Assembly (NCBI GenBank): GCA_945643635.1
Contig: CALZFC010000029.1
Span: 2,083,501-2,147,500, forward strand
Direction of reading: 5' to 3'
DNA length: 64,000 nucleotides
From: Allodiplogaster sudhausi
Taxonomy: Eukaryota > Nematoda > Chromadorea > Rhabditida > Diplogasteridae
The translations under genes were made by a program, and so were the position numbers. Under the pieces are notes generated by a model. The model was not told the DNA's origin. It searched no databases and worked only from the letters and a program-made list of their open reading frames with translations. Every line of letters begins with the position of its first letter. Within the stretch, counting starts at the first letter, position 1. Shown piece by piece: positions 50,672-63,425 of this stretch.

Positions 50672-51964
50672 TCATACTATTTCACTCTCCCTTATCTTTC
50701 TCCCTTCTCTCTAACTCTCTAATCCTCTCTCTCTCTCTGTCTCTCTCTCATACTATTTCACTCTCCCTTATCTTTCTCCCTTCTCTCTACCTCTCTAATC
50801 CTCTCTCTGTCTGTCTGTCTCTCTCTCTCTCTGTCTCTCTCTCTCTGTCTCTGTCTCTCTCTCTCTCTCTCTAATCTCTCTTCTTCCAGTTCGTAATTGA
50901 CCCCACCGACTTCTCTCGCACCATCGAGAACATGTTCTACATGTCCTTCCTGATCAAGGACGGCTTCGTAAACCTGATCGAGGACGACGACGGCGTGCCG
51001 ACCATTGGTATCTCTCGACGTTTTGGGGGGGGGGGCGCACTAAAATTGGAGTTTTAAAAAAATTGTTTTTTTTACTAAAAACTTAAAAAGTCTTATATTT
51101 TTCATTTAAAAAAACTTACTCCTTTGAATGATGTAATCCTCGAGATGGCTTTCTGTGTCTCGTTGTGTGCGATTATTCTCTTACTAACTCTCTCTCCCTC
51201 TCTCTTTCTCTCTCTCTCTCTCCACCCGTCTCCCTCGCGTTCTATTTCTCTATACCTCTTTCTTTTTCTCTATCTCGCTATTGTTCTCGATCTCTCTCTC
51301 TCTTTTACTCTCTCTCACTCGCTCTCTGTGTTTCTCTCTATTTCTCTCTCTCTCTCTCTATCTCAATATATCTTCTCTTTCTCCCTCTCTTTCTTTCTTT
51401 CTCTCTCTCTCTCTCTTTTATCTCTTTCTCTCTCTGTTCTCTCCCTTCCTCTCTTTCTCACTCTCTCTCTTCCTCCAGAACGCACCGCCGAGATGGTGGC
51501 TGAGTATGCAACGCAGACGCAGACACAAACGCAGGGAGGCGACACTCAGCAGCCACAGCCGAGTCAGGCAGCCAACCAGACTGAAAAGCCGACGAATCAG
51601 GCGATCGTCGGCTTCAACTATGAACTCTGGAAGGTAAGGAGAGAGAGAGAAGAGAGAAATATAAGAAAGAGCGAAATAAGATGAGAGAGATAGAGAGGGA
51701 GAGAAAGGAGAAAGATAAGAAAGAGAGAAATAGGATGAGCGAGAGAATGGAGAAAGATAAGAAAGGGTGGAATAGGATGAGAGAGAGATAGGTAGCTTTC
51801 GCCAAGAATCACAGGATGGGATGGGTGTGCAAAGGATGAGAAAGGATAAAGATTTAGGCAGGAAATAAATAAGTTAATAAATATTGTTCTTCTTACAAAT
51901 TTGTCAAAAATTTCAGGGCTTTGTCGATGTGCTCAAGCTGACGGAGCCTGTGATTAAACGCTAA
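45602..51964 (+). CDS. nse-4: Nse4, kleisin subunit of the SMC5/6 complex (14 exons)
   Basis: Bridges the SMC5/6 heads in DNA repair in the nucleus. Exons 45602-45682, 46035-46103, 46734-46851, 47260-47357, 47896-47988, 48321-48368, 48584-48719, 48944-49073, 49463-49522, 49732-49822, 50162-50230, 50890-51007, 51479-51633, 51917-51964 all join in phase to 437 aa. The acidic Ser-rich start is followed by the N-terminal helix region (AELRERYGELTTKMN, LLKEANERYEKV, LLLARCQRVYQ). The diagnostic C-terminal Nse4 winged-helix region follows: FVIDPTDFSRTIENMFYMSFLIKDG, then FNYELWKGFVDVLKLTEP before the stop. A Gln/Thr-rich loop interrupts the C-terminal part. Donors vary (GTCAGC, GTTGTT, GTTTTT, GTGTGG, GTGAGT and others). 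(CT)n tracts run into the acceptors of exons 12 and 13. Start chosen because nothing upstream is open and an acceptor-like AG precedes it. Confidence 0.93.
46490..46725. repeat. Degenerate 27-bp tandem repeat in nse4 intron 2
   Basis: Several diverged copies of aggattacggtatttagagttaat. Confidence 0.7.
47625..47909. repeat. Duplicated hairpin ending in the nse4 exon 5 splice acceptor
   Basis: Two adjacent palindromes of about 135 bp with stems ttccttttattttcttattt/aaataagaaaataaaagaa. The left end, catgcgcgccgacctgaaaaa, is the complement of the exon 5 border tttttcag|GTCGGCGCGCATG. Confidence 0.85.
49845..50022. repeat. (CT)n and (GA)n tracts in nse4 intron 10
   Basis: CT at 49845-49935, GA at 49988-50022. 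Confidence 0.9.
50400..50885. repeat. CT-rich tandem repeat, 110-115-bp unit, in nse4 intron 11
   Basis: Five copies of a unit containing catactatttcactctccc and ttatctttctcccttctctc, each followed by variable (CT)n. The array leads directly into the exon 12 acceptor. Confidence 0.88.
51185..51476. repeat. (CT)n tract abutting the nse4 exon 13 acceptor
   Basis: About 290 bases of pyrimidine ending in cctccag at the exon edge. Confidence 0.92.
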
Positions 51965-52944
51965 GAAGAAACAGAAGCCAGCAACCACATGACGAAAACC
52001 GGTAGATCAAAACCGGTTGGGTTTTTTTTTCACAATACCGTTTCCTGCCTGGTTCGCAATCCTCCTTTATCCTTATATCCCCTATAGCCCTGTGCCCCTG
52101 TGCCTATCATATTCCCAATGCTTTATTACCCGTATTTCTTCCGCTTTTTTTGCTTTGCCCTGTATTATGTTAAATGTCTAGTATTTATTAGGCATTATAT
52201 AATATCACTGTGCTAAATAATAATGAGGGTCCCTAAACATGGAGCCAGTAGTTAGACCCCAATTACAGACAGGTCTTTAGCTTTAAAGCCGTGTGCCTCC
52301 CCCCCCCCCACTCAATTTGATCCTCTTTGTATTTTTCTCCGATTTTAGCATTCCTCAATTCTATACGGGGTACATCAGTTATATGATCTTCCTCATGCGC
52401 AATTTGCTCAGAGCATCCTGGTAACCAGCTCCTTTAAAGTGCTATCTATATAGCTGTTCTCGACGATTCGTTTTGTCGATTTCGTTGACATTGTTTCCAA
52501 TGTTGTTATAGCAAATAAAAAAAAACTTGTGTGTTTCTGCTTATTCTCGTAATTAGAAACGCACTGTCATCTTCTTTATAGCTTATCAATAAATGAGAGA
52601 GAAAAAGAGACGACAGAGGATACGGTAGGTGGAATGTTATCAATAATCAAGCGTGTTGGAATTTGAGATCTTGAAGATAGAGGAGATAAGATGTTATCAA
52701 TCGATCGATAATTCGCTCTCACCATTGTAGAGAAGATTTATAGGAGATTATTTGAGATTAAAGAGATCTGATTAAGGGGGATTCTATTAGAAAAATATTT
52801 TTTATGTTAAAAGTCTCTCCCATCAGATCTGTGGTCTAATGGTAAGCAAGACCTTGCGAGACTGGTGGAATTTAAAGTTAGTTATATATAGATAGGCAAA
52901 TATCTCAGAAATTGGGTGAAAAGAGAAATCAAATTGTTGGCGCT

Positions 52945-53037
52945 TATGGAAGAGGAAGAAGGTGAAGGGCTCTACTTCCGTCGACCCCACAGACCAGTCG
53001 CGGCTTGCCAAGTTCCTCTGGAAATATGACGAGTTTG
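52945..53037 (+). CDS. Weak candidate exon, unassigned
   Basis: Frame reads VKGSTSVDPTDQSRLAKFLW and on to KYDEF before a GTATCT donor, with C/G-rich third positions. No recognisable family and no clear acceptor. The remaining parts of 51965-53579 show no gene; an AATAAA at 52514-52519 could belong to nse4. Confidence 0.22.
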
Positions 53038-53039
53038 TA

Positions 53040-53269
53040 TCTTTATCTCTCTCTCTTTCTCTCGTTCTCTCTCTGTCTCCCTGTCTCTCTCTCTCTCTCA
53101 TTCTGTCTCTGTCTCGTTCTCTCTCTCTCTCTCTCTCCTGTCAACCAGACTCCACTATCTATCCTAGGGACGAATGCTGCAATTGCGCATGGTTTACGAT
53201 TAGACGTGAACTCTATGCTTTGAACGCAAATTATTTTGTTTTCAACCACATTTTTTCTCTCTCTCGCTC

Positions 53270-53314
<45 letters not shown>

Positions 53315-53350
53315 CTCGCTCTCTTTCACTCTCTCTCCCACTCTCTCTCT

Positions 53351-53392
<42 letters not shown>
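53040..53392. repeat. (CT)n tracts
   Basis: CT runs at 53040-53140 and 53258-53392. Confidence 0.92.
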
Positions 53393-53579
53393 AACAACTC
53401 AATTGACATTTGTTTTTTTTTAAATCGTCACAATTGCATCTATACTACATTTTGATTAATAGCGCCCCTTGTAAAGTGGCAAAAATAAAAGCGAATAAAG
53501 AATACTTCTTCTATGACATCAGAGAGCTATTGGCGGGAAACGAAAGAATTCAAATTGTTTTGGGGGGTAACTAAACGAT

Positions 53580-53670
53580 TCAAACTGACCGCTTGTTGCC
53601 CCACTCGACGTCAGACCTGAAGGAGGAAGAAGCCCATACACTGAATGATGTCATAGAGAAAGGTGAGAGA

Positions 53671-53713
<43 letters not shown>

Positions 53714-53909
53714 AGAAAGAGAGAGAGAGAGATTGAGAAAGATAGAGTGAGAGAGAGAGCGCGAGAGAAAGAGAGATAGGAAGAGGCAGAAAATGAGATA
53801 CTGTATTACTGATATTCGTTCTGCTTCTCCCTCCCGCTTCCTCTTTAATCTCACAATTTCTCAACCCATTATCTCTCACCCTCTCTCTGTTGCATGAGAA
53901 AGTCAACTG

Positions 53910-53948
<39 letters not shown>

Positions 53949-54698
53949 AGATATAGAGAACGCGAAAGAGTTCCTGACCGTTTTCCCCAGAGCGTGTTGA
54001 GCTTGCCCCAGTTGTTGCTGTCTCGCTTTGGCAGCTCGAAGAATTCCTTAAAGAAAATTTAATTTATTTTAATTTTATTTTAATAGTTTTTCTTTATAGA
54101 TAAGTATTATTTAAAATATTGATAAAATAAAAGGAAAGAGTATATACGAGAAGAAGTCTTACAATAAGAAGAAAAATGTCGCATCAACATAGAGGAAGAG
54201 CGTGAGTAAGATAGATCGAAACATGATGAGAGTGCGAGACAGTAAGATATAGAAAGCGAGTGAGGGAGAGAAAGAAAGAAAGAAAGAGGAAGAGAGAGAG
54301 AGAGAGAAAGAGAGAGACAACTAGAGAGGTATAGAATAGTGCCTTGGAATGCGCATTTTACTCTCAAAGCCCTGTTCATATTTCGGGAGACCTTTAAAGG
54401 TCGGTGAGGGAGGGAGTTCTAAAAAATGGGGGAAAAATGATGTGGAACCAGGAAATAGCTGTATATCCCGAATATGAAAAATACGCGGTGTAATTAAATC
54501 GATATCGCATTGAGGGATACAACAGACGAGGAAATGCGAGAGATTTTTTGGAGCGAGAGAGAAAGAGCGTGGGAGAGAGAAAGAGAAAGAGAGATAGGGA
54601 ATAGGGAGAGAGAAAGAGAAAGAGAGATAGGGAGAGAGAGGGAGACAGAGAGAGAGAGAGAGATAGGGAGACAGAGAGGGAGACAGAGAGAGAGAGAG

Positions 54699-54741
<43 letters not shown>

Positions 54742-56136
54742 CCAAGAGAGAAGCGAGAGAGAGCGAGAGAGAGAGCGAGAGAGAGAGAGGGATCAAGAGA
54801 GAGAAAGAGACAAAGAGAGAGAGAGAGAGAGACAGTGAGCGAAAAAGGAAATGCTTTGAAAGTGAGCTCATGTGTTGAAATGCGCCACGGAAGATTGTAA
54901 TAAGAGAGCATGTGCGAATAAAAACGAGAAAAGGTGTCGAAAGAGTAATATGGAGAGAAATAGCGTGAGGTAGAAAGAGAGCGGAAAAGATGAGAAAGAG
55001 AGACAGAGAGAGAGAGACAGAGACAGATTAATAAGAGACGTAGAGAGACGAAGAAAGTGGGAGAGAAAGTGAGATAGAGAGAGTGAGAGTGAAACGGTGA
55101 GGGATAGAGGAAAAGGAGAAAAAAAGAAAATGATATACAAAGAGAAAATAACAAGATACATAACAGCGGGTTTCGTAGTATGAATACATCGGTTTCTTCT
55201 GTCTAGATAATGTAAATATGTAGCAAGTAAAAGAGTTGTTATAAACGATGACAAAAAAAACAGTAAATTTCAGAACAACAAAAAAAAACAGTTTTAGATA
55301 GATAACTAAATACATAAATAACTAAATAAATAAATAATTGAAATAATAAATAAGTGAATAAATATGTCTTTTATTCTAATATTTTAATGAAAATATAGTT
55401 TATTTTATTTATCTTTATGACCAACTTACTTATGTGATTTATTTGTGTTGAATAAATAGGTAAATAATAGAAATTGTTATTATTAAATATTCTAATGAAG
55501 TCGATAATTTAGTTTAAATAATATTTATTTATTTATCTTGAATAATTTAATTAATTCATTAATTAATATTAATCTGACATAGTCGAATGCGCCGTCGGCT
55601 GAGGGAGGGAGGGCGGATCGCTTGCCCCAGAGGCCCATCGCCTTGTTCCAGGCGCGCAGCTCCTCAGCCGGCTGTTGCGCGGAAGCTGAGGACGGCAGGT
55701 GGAGCGCAGAGAGGAGGAGGAGAGAGAGGAGGGCGAGCTGAGATGGTTAGAGAGAGAGAGAGAGGGTGGAGAAAGAGAGAGAGAGAGAGAAATAGGCAGA
55801 GAGAGAAGAGCAACACTTAGGGAGAAGGATTGAGGGGGAGAGAGATACACCGAGTTGGTTTTAAGAATGATAAATGGAAAGAGGAGCAGTGAGAGAGAGA
55901 GAGAGAGACCAGAAAAGAGGAAGAGGGAGAGAGAGTAGAGAGAGAGTAGAGAGAGAGTAGAGAGAGAGAGAGAGGGATCATAACTTGTTGCTGACCATGA
56001 GTTGCCTGACGAGTGCGGCCGACCACTTCATGCCTCTCGTTGATCGCGTGGGCCCAAGGATTAGAGGGAAAGACGGAGGAGAGAAGAAGACGACCGGCAG
56101 TGGAAGCGAGACTGCTGATGCCACACCCTCTCCGCC
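53580..56136 (-). CDS. nlp-38: MIP/allatostatin-B (NLP-38-like) neuropeptide precursor, 5' end not found
   Basis: Exons in gene order 56136-55996, 55685-55579, 54046-53979 and 53616-53580 join in phase, ending at TGA. Two W(X6)W peptides followed by Gly-Lys-Arg are visible: AWNKAMGLWGKR (55685-55579) and, after a KR cleavage site, DSNNWGKLNTLWGKR (54046-53979). Gly is the amide donor, so mature forms should end in Trp-amide, the hallmark of myoinhibitory/allatostatin-B peptides. The last exon gives SDVEWGNKRSV, which lacks the second Trp and the GKR order. Exon 56136-55996 is in phase but has no peptide motif and is less sure. The signal-peptide exon should lie further right and was not identified. 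All three donors read GTCAG. (CT)n on the sense strand precedes the 56136 acceptor. A neuropeptide precursor is well supported; the gene symbol rests on recalled C. elegans peptides of the NWNKLNSLWGKR type. Confidence 0.78.
53665..55130. repeat. (GA)n-rich intronic sequence of the MIP gene
   Basis: GA tracts at 53665-53785, 53910-53945, 54245-54325, 54540-54840 and 54955-55130. They are CT on the gene's strand. Long Ser/Leu open frames on the minus strand are repeat effects. Confidence 0.9.
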
Positions 56137-56500
56137 CTGAGGTAGAGAGAGAGAGAGAGAGAGAGGGAGGAAGAGAGAGAGAGAGAAAGAGAGAGAGAGA
56201 AAGAGAGATTGAAGTATGCAAGGATTGAATGAAACAGTAGAGATCTTCAGGATTGACAAGCAAAACAATTGAGCACGGCGCGAATGTGAGAAGAGATAAA
56301 TTTAGGGAGATAAGAGAGAGTGAGAGAGAAAGAGAGGGGTAGGGAGAGAGTGTGGAGGGAGGGAGAGAGTAGAAGGAGAGAGAGAAATAGAGAAAGAAAA
56401 TGAGAGAAAGAAAAAGAGAGAGAGAAAGGGAGAAAGAGAGAGCTAGAGAAAGAGAAAGAGAGAGAGAGAGACAGAGAGAGAGAGAAAGGGAGCAAAAGTG
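55735..56500. repeat. (GA)n tracts in and upstream of the MIP gene
   Basis: GA at 55745-55815, 55885-55978, 56142-56215 and 56310-56500. Confidence 0.9.
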
Positions 56501-56642
56501 AGGGTGGATGACGAATACATGTGTCCTTGTTAATACTTTGTAGCCAAAACACAGAATGTGAGTAGGCGTTGCAATCTTTTGCAATTCCTACGATGGGCCG
56601 CTCTGTTTTAGCTCATTCTCCCATAGCTACGAGCATTCTTTT

Positions 56643-56649
<7 letters not shown>

Positions 56650-56674
<25 letters not shown>

Positions 56675-57042
56675 CATTCCCTTTCGCACGCCCTCTCTCC
56701 CTCTCTATTTCTCTTTCATACTCTTCTCCTCTCTTACTCTCTTTTTCTCCCTGTGCCCAAATGTTTATCTCTGTTTCTCTCTCGCCTCTCTCATATTTGC
56801 AAACTCTGTCACTCTGTCTTTCGCTCTAACCCTCTCTCTCTCTCTCTCTCACTTCCTCAATCCCCATGGGGCGGCTAAATCAGAACAATACTATTGGGTT
56901 AGGGTCGCTTTGCATACGCCGTGGTACCAAAAGTTAGGAAACATTGTCGTGAAACAAAATAGCAATCCGAGCACGCATCAAATTTTCTTTCTCTCATTCT
57001 CACTCACGCTCTCTCTCCCACTGCCTCTTTCCTGTCTCTCTC

Positions 57043-57083
<41 letters not shown>

Positions 57084-57662
57084 TTTCCTTCTCTCCCATC
57101 ACAATTCTTGCCTGGTTGTGCCCCAACCCCAAATTACGCGACAAACTAGAAAGCGAAATTGTGCAAAATTAGCTCCAGGAAAATTCATTCGGACATTTTT
57201 TCTTCCGAATTCCTGGTTCTTTTAGATCAGATTGTTTTCTGCCAAGTAAGTCAAATGAATTCCTTGAAAAGCATGCCTAGAAAAGAAGGCGTATTAGATT
57301 TTTTTTTCCTTTTTAATTTCAATAATTAAGGCATTAAGGCGGGCATAACTGTGCTTAAAAAGATTTTAAAAAGTGCTTAATTCTTTTTTTTATTTCATGC
57401 TCGAGCGCGTTTATAGTAGGAAGTGTGCATGTGGTGGACCAATATCCAAGCGCTAGCTCGATTGGAGCGAAATGAAGATGTTAGCTCACTCAGCTTTATG
57501 AGATGGACGTGCAGATGAATAAAACAGAGAAGAAAAGAGAGTATGACAGAGAGAGAGAGAGAGATAGGAGTTTGAGAAAGAGAGAAATAGAACGGAAATC
57601 AGAGAGAGAGAGAGAGAGAGAGAGAGATAAAAGTTTGAGAAAGAGAGAGAGATAGAACGGCA

Positions 57663-57702
<40 letters not shown>

Positions 57703-58462
57703 TGAAAAATGGAAGCAGAAATAAAGCAGAAATAAATTGTAAATGCGGCCCCGACAAGATCATCAAGACCAGTAATTACTATAAAAAAATTATCTGGATG
57801 AGAATTGTCACCTAATTAATTTGCAACACAATCTTATTTAATTAATTAATATATAACGAAGTAACAATTAAATTATATCTATTAAGGATACATACGTACA
57901 TATGCCTATTTCGTAATATGTTTTTAAATGATTATAACCGCACTCTTGGGCAAAGTCTAAATGAACGATTATATTTATTTAGAAAGTAGAAAATATTCGC
58001 GAACGCATGGGAGTCGGTTTTGCATATTTAGGTGAGAGTCACGAAGGAGGCGAAACGGATGAGAGAGAGGAAGAGTGACAGAGAGAGAGGGTGAGAGAGA
58101 GAAGATGAGGGAGAGAGAGAGAGAGAGGAAGAAGAGAGATAGAGATGGAGAGGGAGAGAGAGGGAGAGAGGGAGTACATGTTTTATAAAATGGCAGTTTC
58201 CGTTGAGATACATAAATTCCGGCGTGATATATTTCTTCGTATGAATATGTGTCCCTTGTGGAACGACGTTCCCACGACACCATGGATTCGTTTTAAAATG
58301 TTCCTAGGAAAGAATTCCGACATTTCCGTTCACGTGCTTCATTGCAGAGTGAACAATATATAATCGGAGTGCACTACATAAGAGTAGACAAGAAAAAACA
58401 AACAAACATGAAACTCGACCACTCGAGAGAGATGCACTCATGTGGTATGGTTCGAAGTGATG

Positions 58463-58504
<42 letters not shown>

Positions 58505-58916
58505 TAGAGAGAGAGAGAGAGTTAGAGAGAGAGAGAGAAACAGAGAAGCAGAGAAAGAGAAACGAGACCAGATAAGAGAAAAATTAAACAAAAAAAAGTG
58601 GAAAGCTATCGTGCAATAGAAGCAGAATATATGTTACCGAATATGAAAAGAAAAAAATGAAAATAAAATGATAGCATTAAATTACGGTAAATTTGATCAG
58701 AAAAGCAACGTCATGGCTACAGTAATACAGAGTAATTCTAATTTCCTAATTATAACGAGACGCACTAAAAATTTATTTCGTCACAATCATTCTCTCAATC
58801 ATTGCCACTCATTCCGCAATCTCACCACAGCAACGACTCTGTTTTGGTTCGTGGCGGGACCCAGCCGGAATTACAAAGAGTTCGGATGATGATAGGGCTA
58901 GAGAGAAAGCAAGAGT

Positions 58917-58957
<41 letters not shown>

Positions 58958-59423
58958 AGACAATAAATATCAGAGAGGGAGAGAGGTAAGGGAAGAGAGG
59001 ATACATAGATAGTAGAGAGATGGAAAGGGAGAGAGAGAGAGAGAGTGAGAGAAAGAGAGAGAGAGAGAGAGAGCTTCTTATTTTTGCCAAGGATTCCCGA
59101 CGCGTTCTCTTCGTGTCTTTCGCGAGCGTAATGAGGAAGGAAGAGTCCTGAACTAATGTTCGCCTGGAGGCTTCTCTCCAGCAATCACTGGAAATGGAGA
59201 GGAGGAGCAAGAGTGGAAGGGGGAGGGGGGTACGAGAAACTGGGAAGAAAAGAGGGAGATCGAGACGGAGAGTGTGAGAGTGAGAGATAGAAAGAGAGCG
59301 AACTGGATGGAGAATGAGAGAAAGGGCTACGAATATGGAACGTGAAGCAGAAAGAGAAAGAGAGAGGGAGAGAACGAGAGAGAAAGAGCGAGGTGGAACG
59401 AGAGAGAGAAAAAAAGTGAGAAC

Positions 59424-59456
<33 letters not shown>

Positions 59457-59740
59457 TCATGGAGAAATACGTACAGACCATATCGAGGAGCGACATCACA
59501 CCGGTTGACCCTTTCAAAGTGGAAAAGAGACTATTTTTTGAGCGGGAATCCGGGATTGACCCACCAGCCCTCGGGGGTAGTACCTCAATGGGGGGGGGGT
59601 ATACGTACCCAAGTTTATAAGGGCTCTACCCCCACCCCCGCATGGGTGGAGAATGGATATATATATACAACTCTATTCGCTAAATGCCTATGTCTCTTGG
59701 CTGCAAATTGGATGTAGAGATGCCGTTGCGTGATAGGAGT

Positions 59741-59777
<37 letters not shown>

Positions 59778-60328
59778 GTCGTTTTGTATCTCTTACGCTC
59801 GTTCTCTCTTTCACTCGCTCTCCTGCTTCTTTCTCGCCTTCTCTCTCCTTGTTTCTCTCTCACTCTCAGCTTTTGCAGAAAAAGGCCGAAAATAATTAGG
59901 CGTGCTTTTGCTAAAAAGGAGAAGCACACGATGAAGCCATGAGAAAAATTGCGAAATTTTAATCGATTTTGATGTCTTAATCGAAGTGTGCAACAGCAAA
60001 ACAAATATATAGAGGCCTTTAAATATACATATACATATGTACATATGTATGTACTATGTATTTCTATCGCATGTGCATGAGAATATTTCGTGTCAGAGTC
60101 TATCTCGAGAAAATATTCTCTTCTTTGGAACATCTCGTCGCTACGTCGTAATATATATACGAAAAAAATGTCATTACTCTTGCGATTTGAGTCAACTTTT
60201 CACTCGGTTTTTACGAGAGAGGAGGGAAAAGGAATAAATGATGACACGGCGAGTGTAGTATGACGTTGACATTTTTCTTATGTGTTCCTGTTTCTCTCTC
60301 TCTCTCTCTCGCTCTCTTTTCATCTCTC

Positions 60329-60359
<31 letters not shown>

Positions 60360-60362
60360 ACA
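56650..60362. repeat. Microsatellite-rich interval
   Basis: CT tracts at 56650-57090, 59740-59860 and 60290-60362; GA tracts at 57545-57705, 58060-58175, 58465-58560, 58915-59080 and 59255-59460. I could not confirm a gene. A minus-strand frame near 59090-59155 (HYARERHEENASGILGKN) looks weakly coding and might be an upstream exon of a minus-strand gene. Confidence 0.7.
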
Positions 60363-60469
60363 GCCACCCCCTCACAAAATGAGCCAGCACCCTGCGACCA
60401 TCCTACAGTCATTGCATGAAAAAAGGAAAAAAGGAAGAAATGCTGGCGAATAAAAAAAAGACGAGCGTA

Positions 60470-60999
60470 ATTCGAGAGCTTCCGAGTGTTCTCATGTTCG
60501 TGAGCCGCGCGCCGTCAAATGCGACGAGGTCCCGAGACGAAAAGCGCCAATTTGCCAAAGGCATACGGTAGCCTTCTGCATTCTTCGACTGAATCGACAA
60601 ACAACTAACTACACAATGTCTACGCATGCACAAACATACAGCACAGTTGGTAAAGTAATCAATTATTTTATTTTAATGATAAATAGTTTAGCAAGATTAT
60701 TTATTAAAGCGCTCATCGAAAATGATTGAACTGATTGTTCATTTTTAGCGAATAGGAGCAATTTTAAAAATTCAGTCGTGAGAAAACAAAGTAAGAAATT
60801 GAATTTTATTTTAACGAGGCGAGATGTCGAAATATGTGATGAAGATAGAAGAGCGAGAGCGAGAGAGAGATAGAGAGAGAGAGATATTTTAGAGATCAGG
60901 AATAATTAGGAGAAAAGAAAGAATTCGGACACGCTCCGCCCACTCGGCCACCCACGCGCGAAATTGTCTGTTCATCTCCAAAATCTTGGGATCTTTCTC
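60470..60999 (-). CDS. Candidate two-exon segment of an unidentified gene
   Basis: Exon at about 60999-60932 (KDPKILEMNRQFRAWVAEWAER) with a GTCCGA donor, then an exon at about 60598-60470 after a gattcag acceptor (GYRMPLANWRFSSRDLVAFD...). Both have C/G-rich third positions and they join in phase 0. I recognise no domain. The first exon has only a weak acceptor (gcgag). Start and end of the gene are not seen. Confidence 0.35.
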
Positions 61000-61049
61000 G
61001 CATAGTCACTACTCACATGGAAATCCAATTTTAGCACCACCGGATGCCG

Positions 61050-61371
61050 TAACTCTCTTTCTCTCTTTCTCTTTTCTATCTTTCTCCCTTTCTCTCTTTC
61101 TCTCCTTCTCTCTTTCTCTCCGTCTGTCTCTAGCTTTCTCTTTCTCTCTCCCTCACTACCTCTCACTCGTTTCTCTCAGACACTCTCCCTCTCTCTCGCT
61201 TTTTCTCTCTCTCTTTCTCCCTCTTTCTCTTTCTCTCACTCATTATCTCTACATCTTTCCCAGTTGCCTATCCCATGATTGTCTTCTTTTTCATCTCATT
61301 CTCTTTCGCCGCTCTACTTGGACCAGTAGTCGTGTGGTCATTGTTGTCTTATTGAAGTGCACCTCTAGTTC

Positions 61372-61406
<35 letters not shown>

Positions 61407-61512
61407 CTCTCTCTCTCTCTATCGCTCTCCCTCTCTTGCTCTCTTTCTCTGTCTCTGTCGCCCTCTTTCTCTCGATCTATTTTTCCCTCTCTCTCGCTCT
61501 CTCTCTCTCTCC

Positions 61513-61546
<34 letters not shown>

Positions 61547-61720
61547 CTCTCTCCCAATCTCTCTCTCTCTCACAATCTCTCTCTCTCTCTCTCCGTCTCC
61601 TCTCTCTTTCTCAATTTCTTTCACCATCTCTTTCTTCCTCACATCATTCTCTATTTTTCTCCCACTCTCTCCCTCTCTCCTTATGACTCCACTCTCTCAT
61701 TCACTATACTGTCTCTCGCA
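61050..61720. repeat. CT-rich tract
   Basis: Nearly continuous pyrimidine sequence with one interruption at about 61258-61370. The interruption encodes a short hydrophobic + frame (MIVFFFISFSFAALLGPVVV), which is not assignable. Confidence 0.88.
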
Positions 61721-62189
61721 GCTTCTGGCTCATCTGACGCTTCCTCCCGTCACCGATTACCCAGTTTTGGGTTGAACGTATCCCCCTAACCTCTCCTACT
61801 CTCTATCTCTACCACTCTCTCATCTCTGCCACTCTCTTCTACTCTCTCCTACTTTACTCTCTCGCATGCCAAAAATAAGGAAGATGGAAACTCGTTGGAC
61901 TCTCCATAATCTTCGTAATTGTAGGCAATTGAACATGTTTTTTTTTAAAGTATAAATCGAAAAATCCGTTTGGTAAAAGGTGAATTAAGACGAATCAGCT
62001 CGAATAATTTGGCGACAAAAGAATACGAGTAGATAAGGAACAATAAGAACCAAAAAAATTTCTTCCGAACATGAGAATCTGTCCGAGATCTGTTGGTAAA
62101 AATAAAAGTTTATAATATGCAGACAGTTTGCAAAGTCGTGAAACACATACAAATAAGACGATGTCAACTAAACTTTAGAAATGGGAACG

Positions 62190-62484
62190 GAGTGAGAGAG
62201 AGAGAGAAGAGAAAAAGAGAGAGAAAGAGAGAGAGAGAGAGAGATGTTTAGTTGATATCGTCTTCTCGGGAATTTTTTACCATCCACTGATCAACGATTT
62301 CTCGCCATAGTTTCTGAAGCCTTAAAATTACTCTTGCTAACTATCCAACTTAATGCCTTTAATTTTCACTTCCTCTCTCTTTCTTCCGCCGATTTCTCTT
62401 CATTCTCTCTCTCTCTCTCTGTCTCCCTCTCTCTCCTTCTGTCGCTCTCACACTATCTCTCCCCGCTTTCTCTCTCTCTCTCAA

Positions 62485-62519
<35 letters not shown>

Positions 62520-62590
62520 TGCTATCTCCCTCTCTCTCTCTCCCTCTCCTTGCCTCTTTCTCTCTTTCTCTTTTTCTCTCTTTCTCTAGG
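62190..62590. repeat. (GA)n and (CT)n tracts
   Basis: GA at 62190-62245; CT at 62380-62590. Confidence 0.9.
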
Positions 62591-62730
62591 TTCCCTCTCC
62601 ATTCCACGAAAAGCACATTCCCATACATGCATCCAATGAGGTGGACGTGCTACTGAGCAAGCAGACTTTGGGATGCTTTACGAGCTTCCTTGACATCCAC
62701 AGAATCGCCACTACCTTATGGACGTCGCTC
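62590..62730 (+). other. Exon-like island between two CT tracts
   Basis: After a tttctctag acceptor, one frame reads HASNEVDVLLSKQTLGCFTS and on through FLDIHRIATTLW. The minus strand is also open here (WMSRKLVKHPKVCLLSS...). I cannot decide strand or family. Confidence 0.25.
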
Positions 62731-62757
62731 TGCTTCTCTCTCTTTCTCTCCTCACTC

Positions 62758-62790
<33 letters not shown>

Positions 62791-62871
62791 CTCACTCTCT
62801 CTCTCCTCTCTCTCCATCTCTCTCTCTATGCTTCTCTATTCTAGCTACAGTTCTCTCTTGGGATATTTCCA

Positions 62872-62909
<38 letters not shown>

Positions 62910-63295
62910 CTCTTCCTCTATCTCTCTCCCTTTCTCGCTCTCGGTCTCTAAGTATAGCACCCTTTTTTCCTATCCATAAATCCTCCTCCAGCCAGCGGCC
63001 AACTCCTTAGCGCCATGCCACAGCATAAAAGAGCGCCAAGTGGGCAATAAACAAAAATGGAGACCATTTTAATGCATTCGGGGCTTGGTAGGCGGTGGTC
63101 TCGAATGAAGTATTTACATGTAATGTAAAAAGCGTATATCCGGTACATCCACAATTAATTAGTTAACCGAGACTGACCTTTACTGCCATAAAATATAGAG
63201 AGAAAAAGGAAAAGAATTATTCCCAATCAAGTAGCTGCCAGACGCTCTTGTCTGGGCAACTTTTTTGTGTGTGGCAGTTCTTATGCAGTTTAGTA

Positions 63296-63346
<51 letters not shown>

Positions 63347-63425
63347 ACTCTCTCTCTTTCACTCTCTCTTTCTCTCTCCTATCTCTCTCTCTCCCCTCTC
63401 TCTTTCTCTCTGTCTCTCCGCCCTC
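62730..63425. repeat. CT-rich tracts
   Basis: CT at 62730-62950 and 63294-63425, with non-repetitive sequence between that shows no clear gene. Confidence 0.88.
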
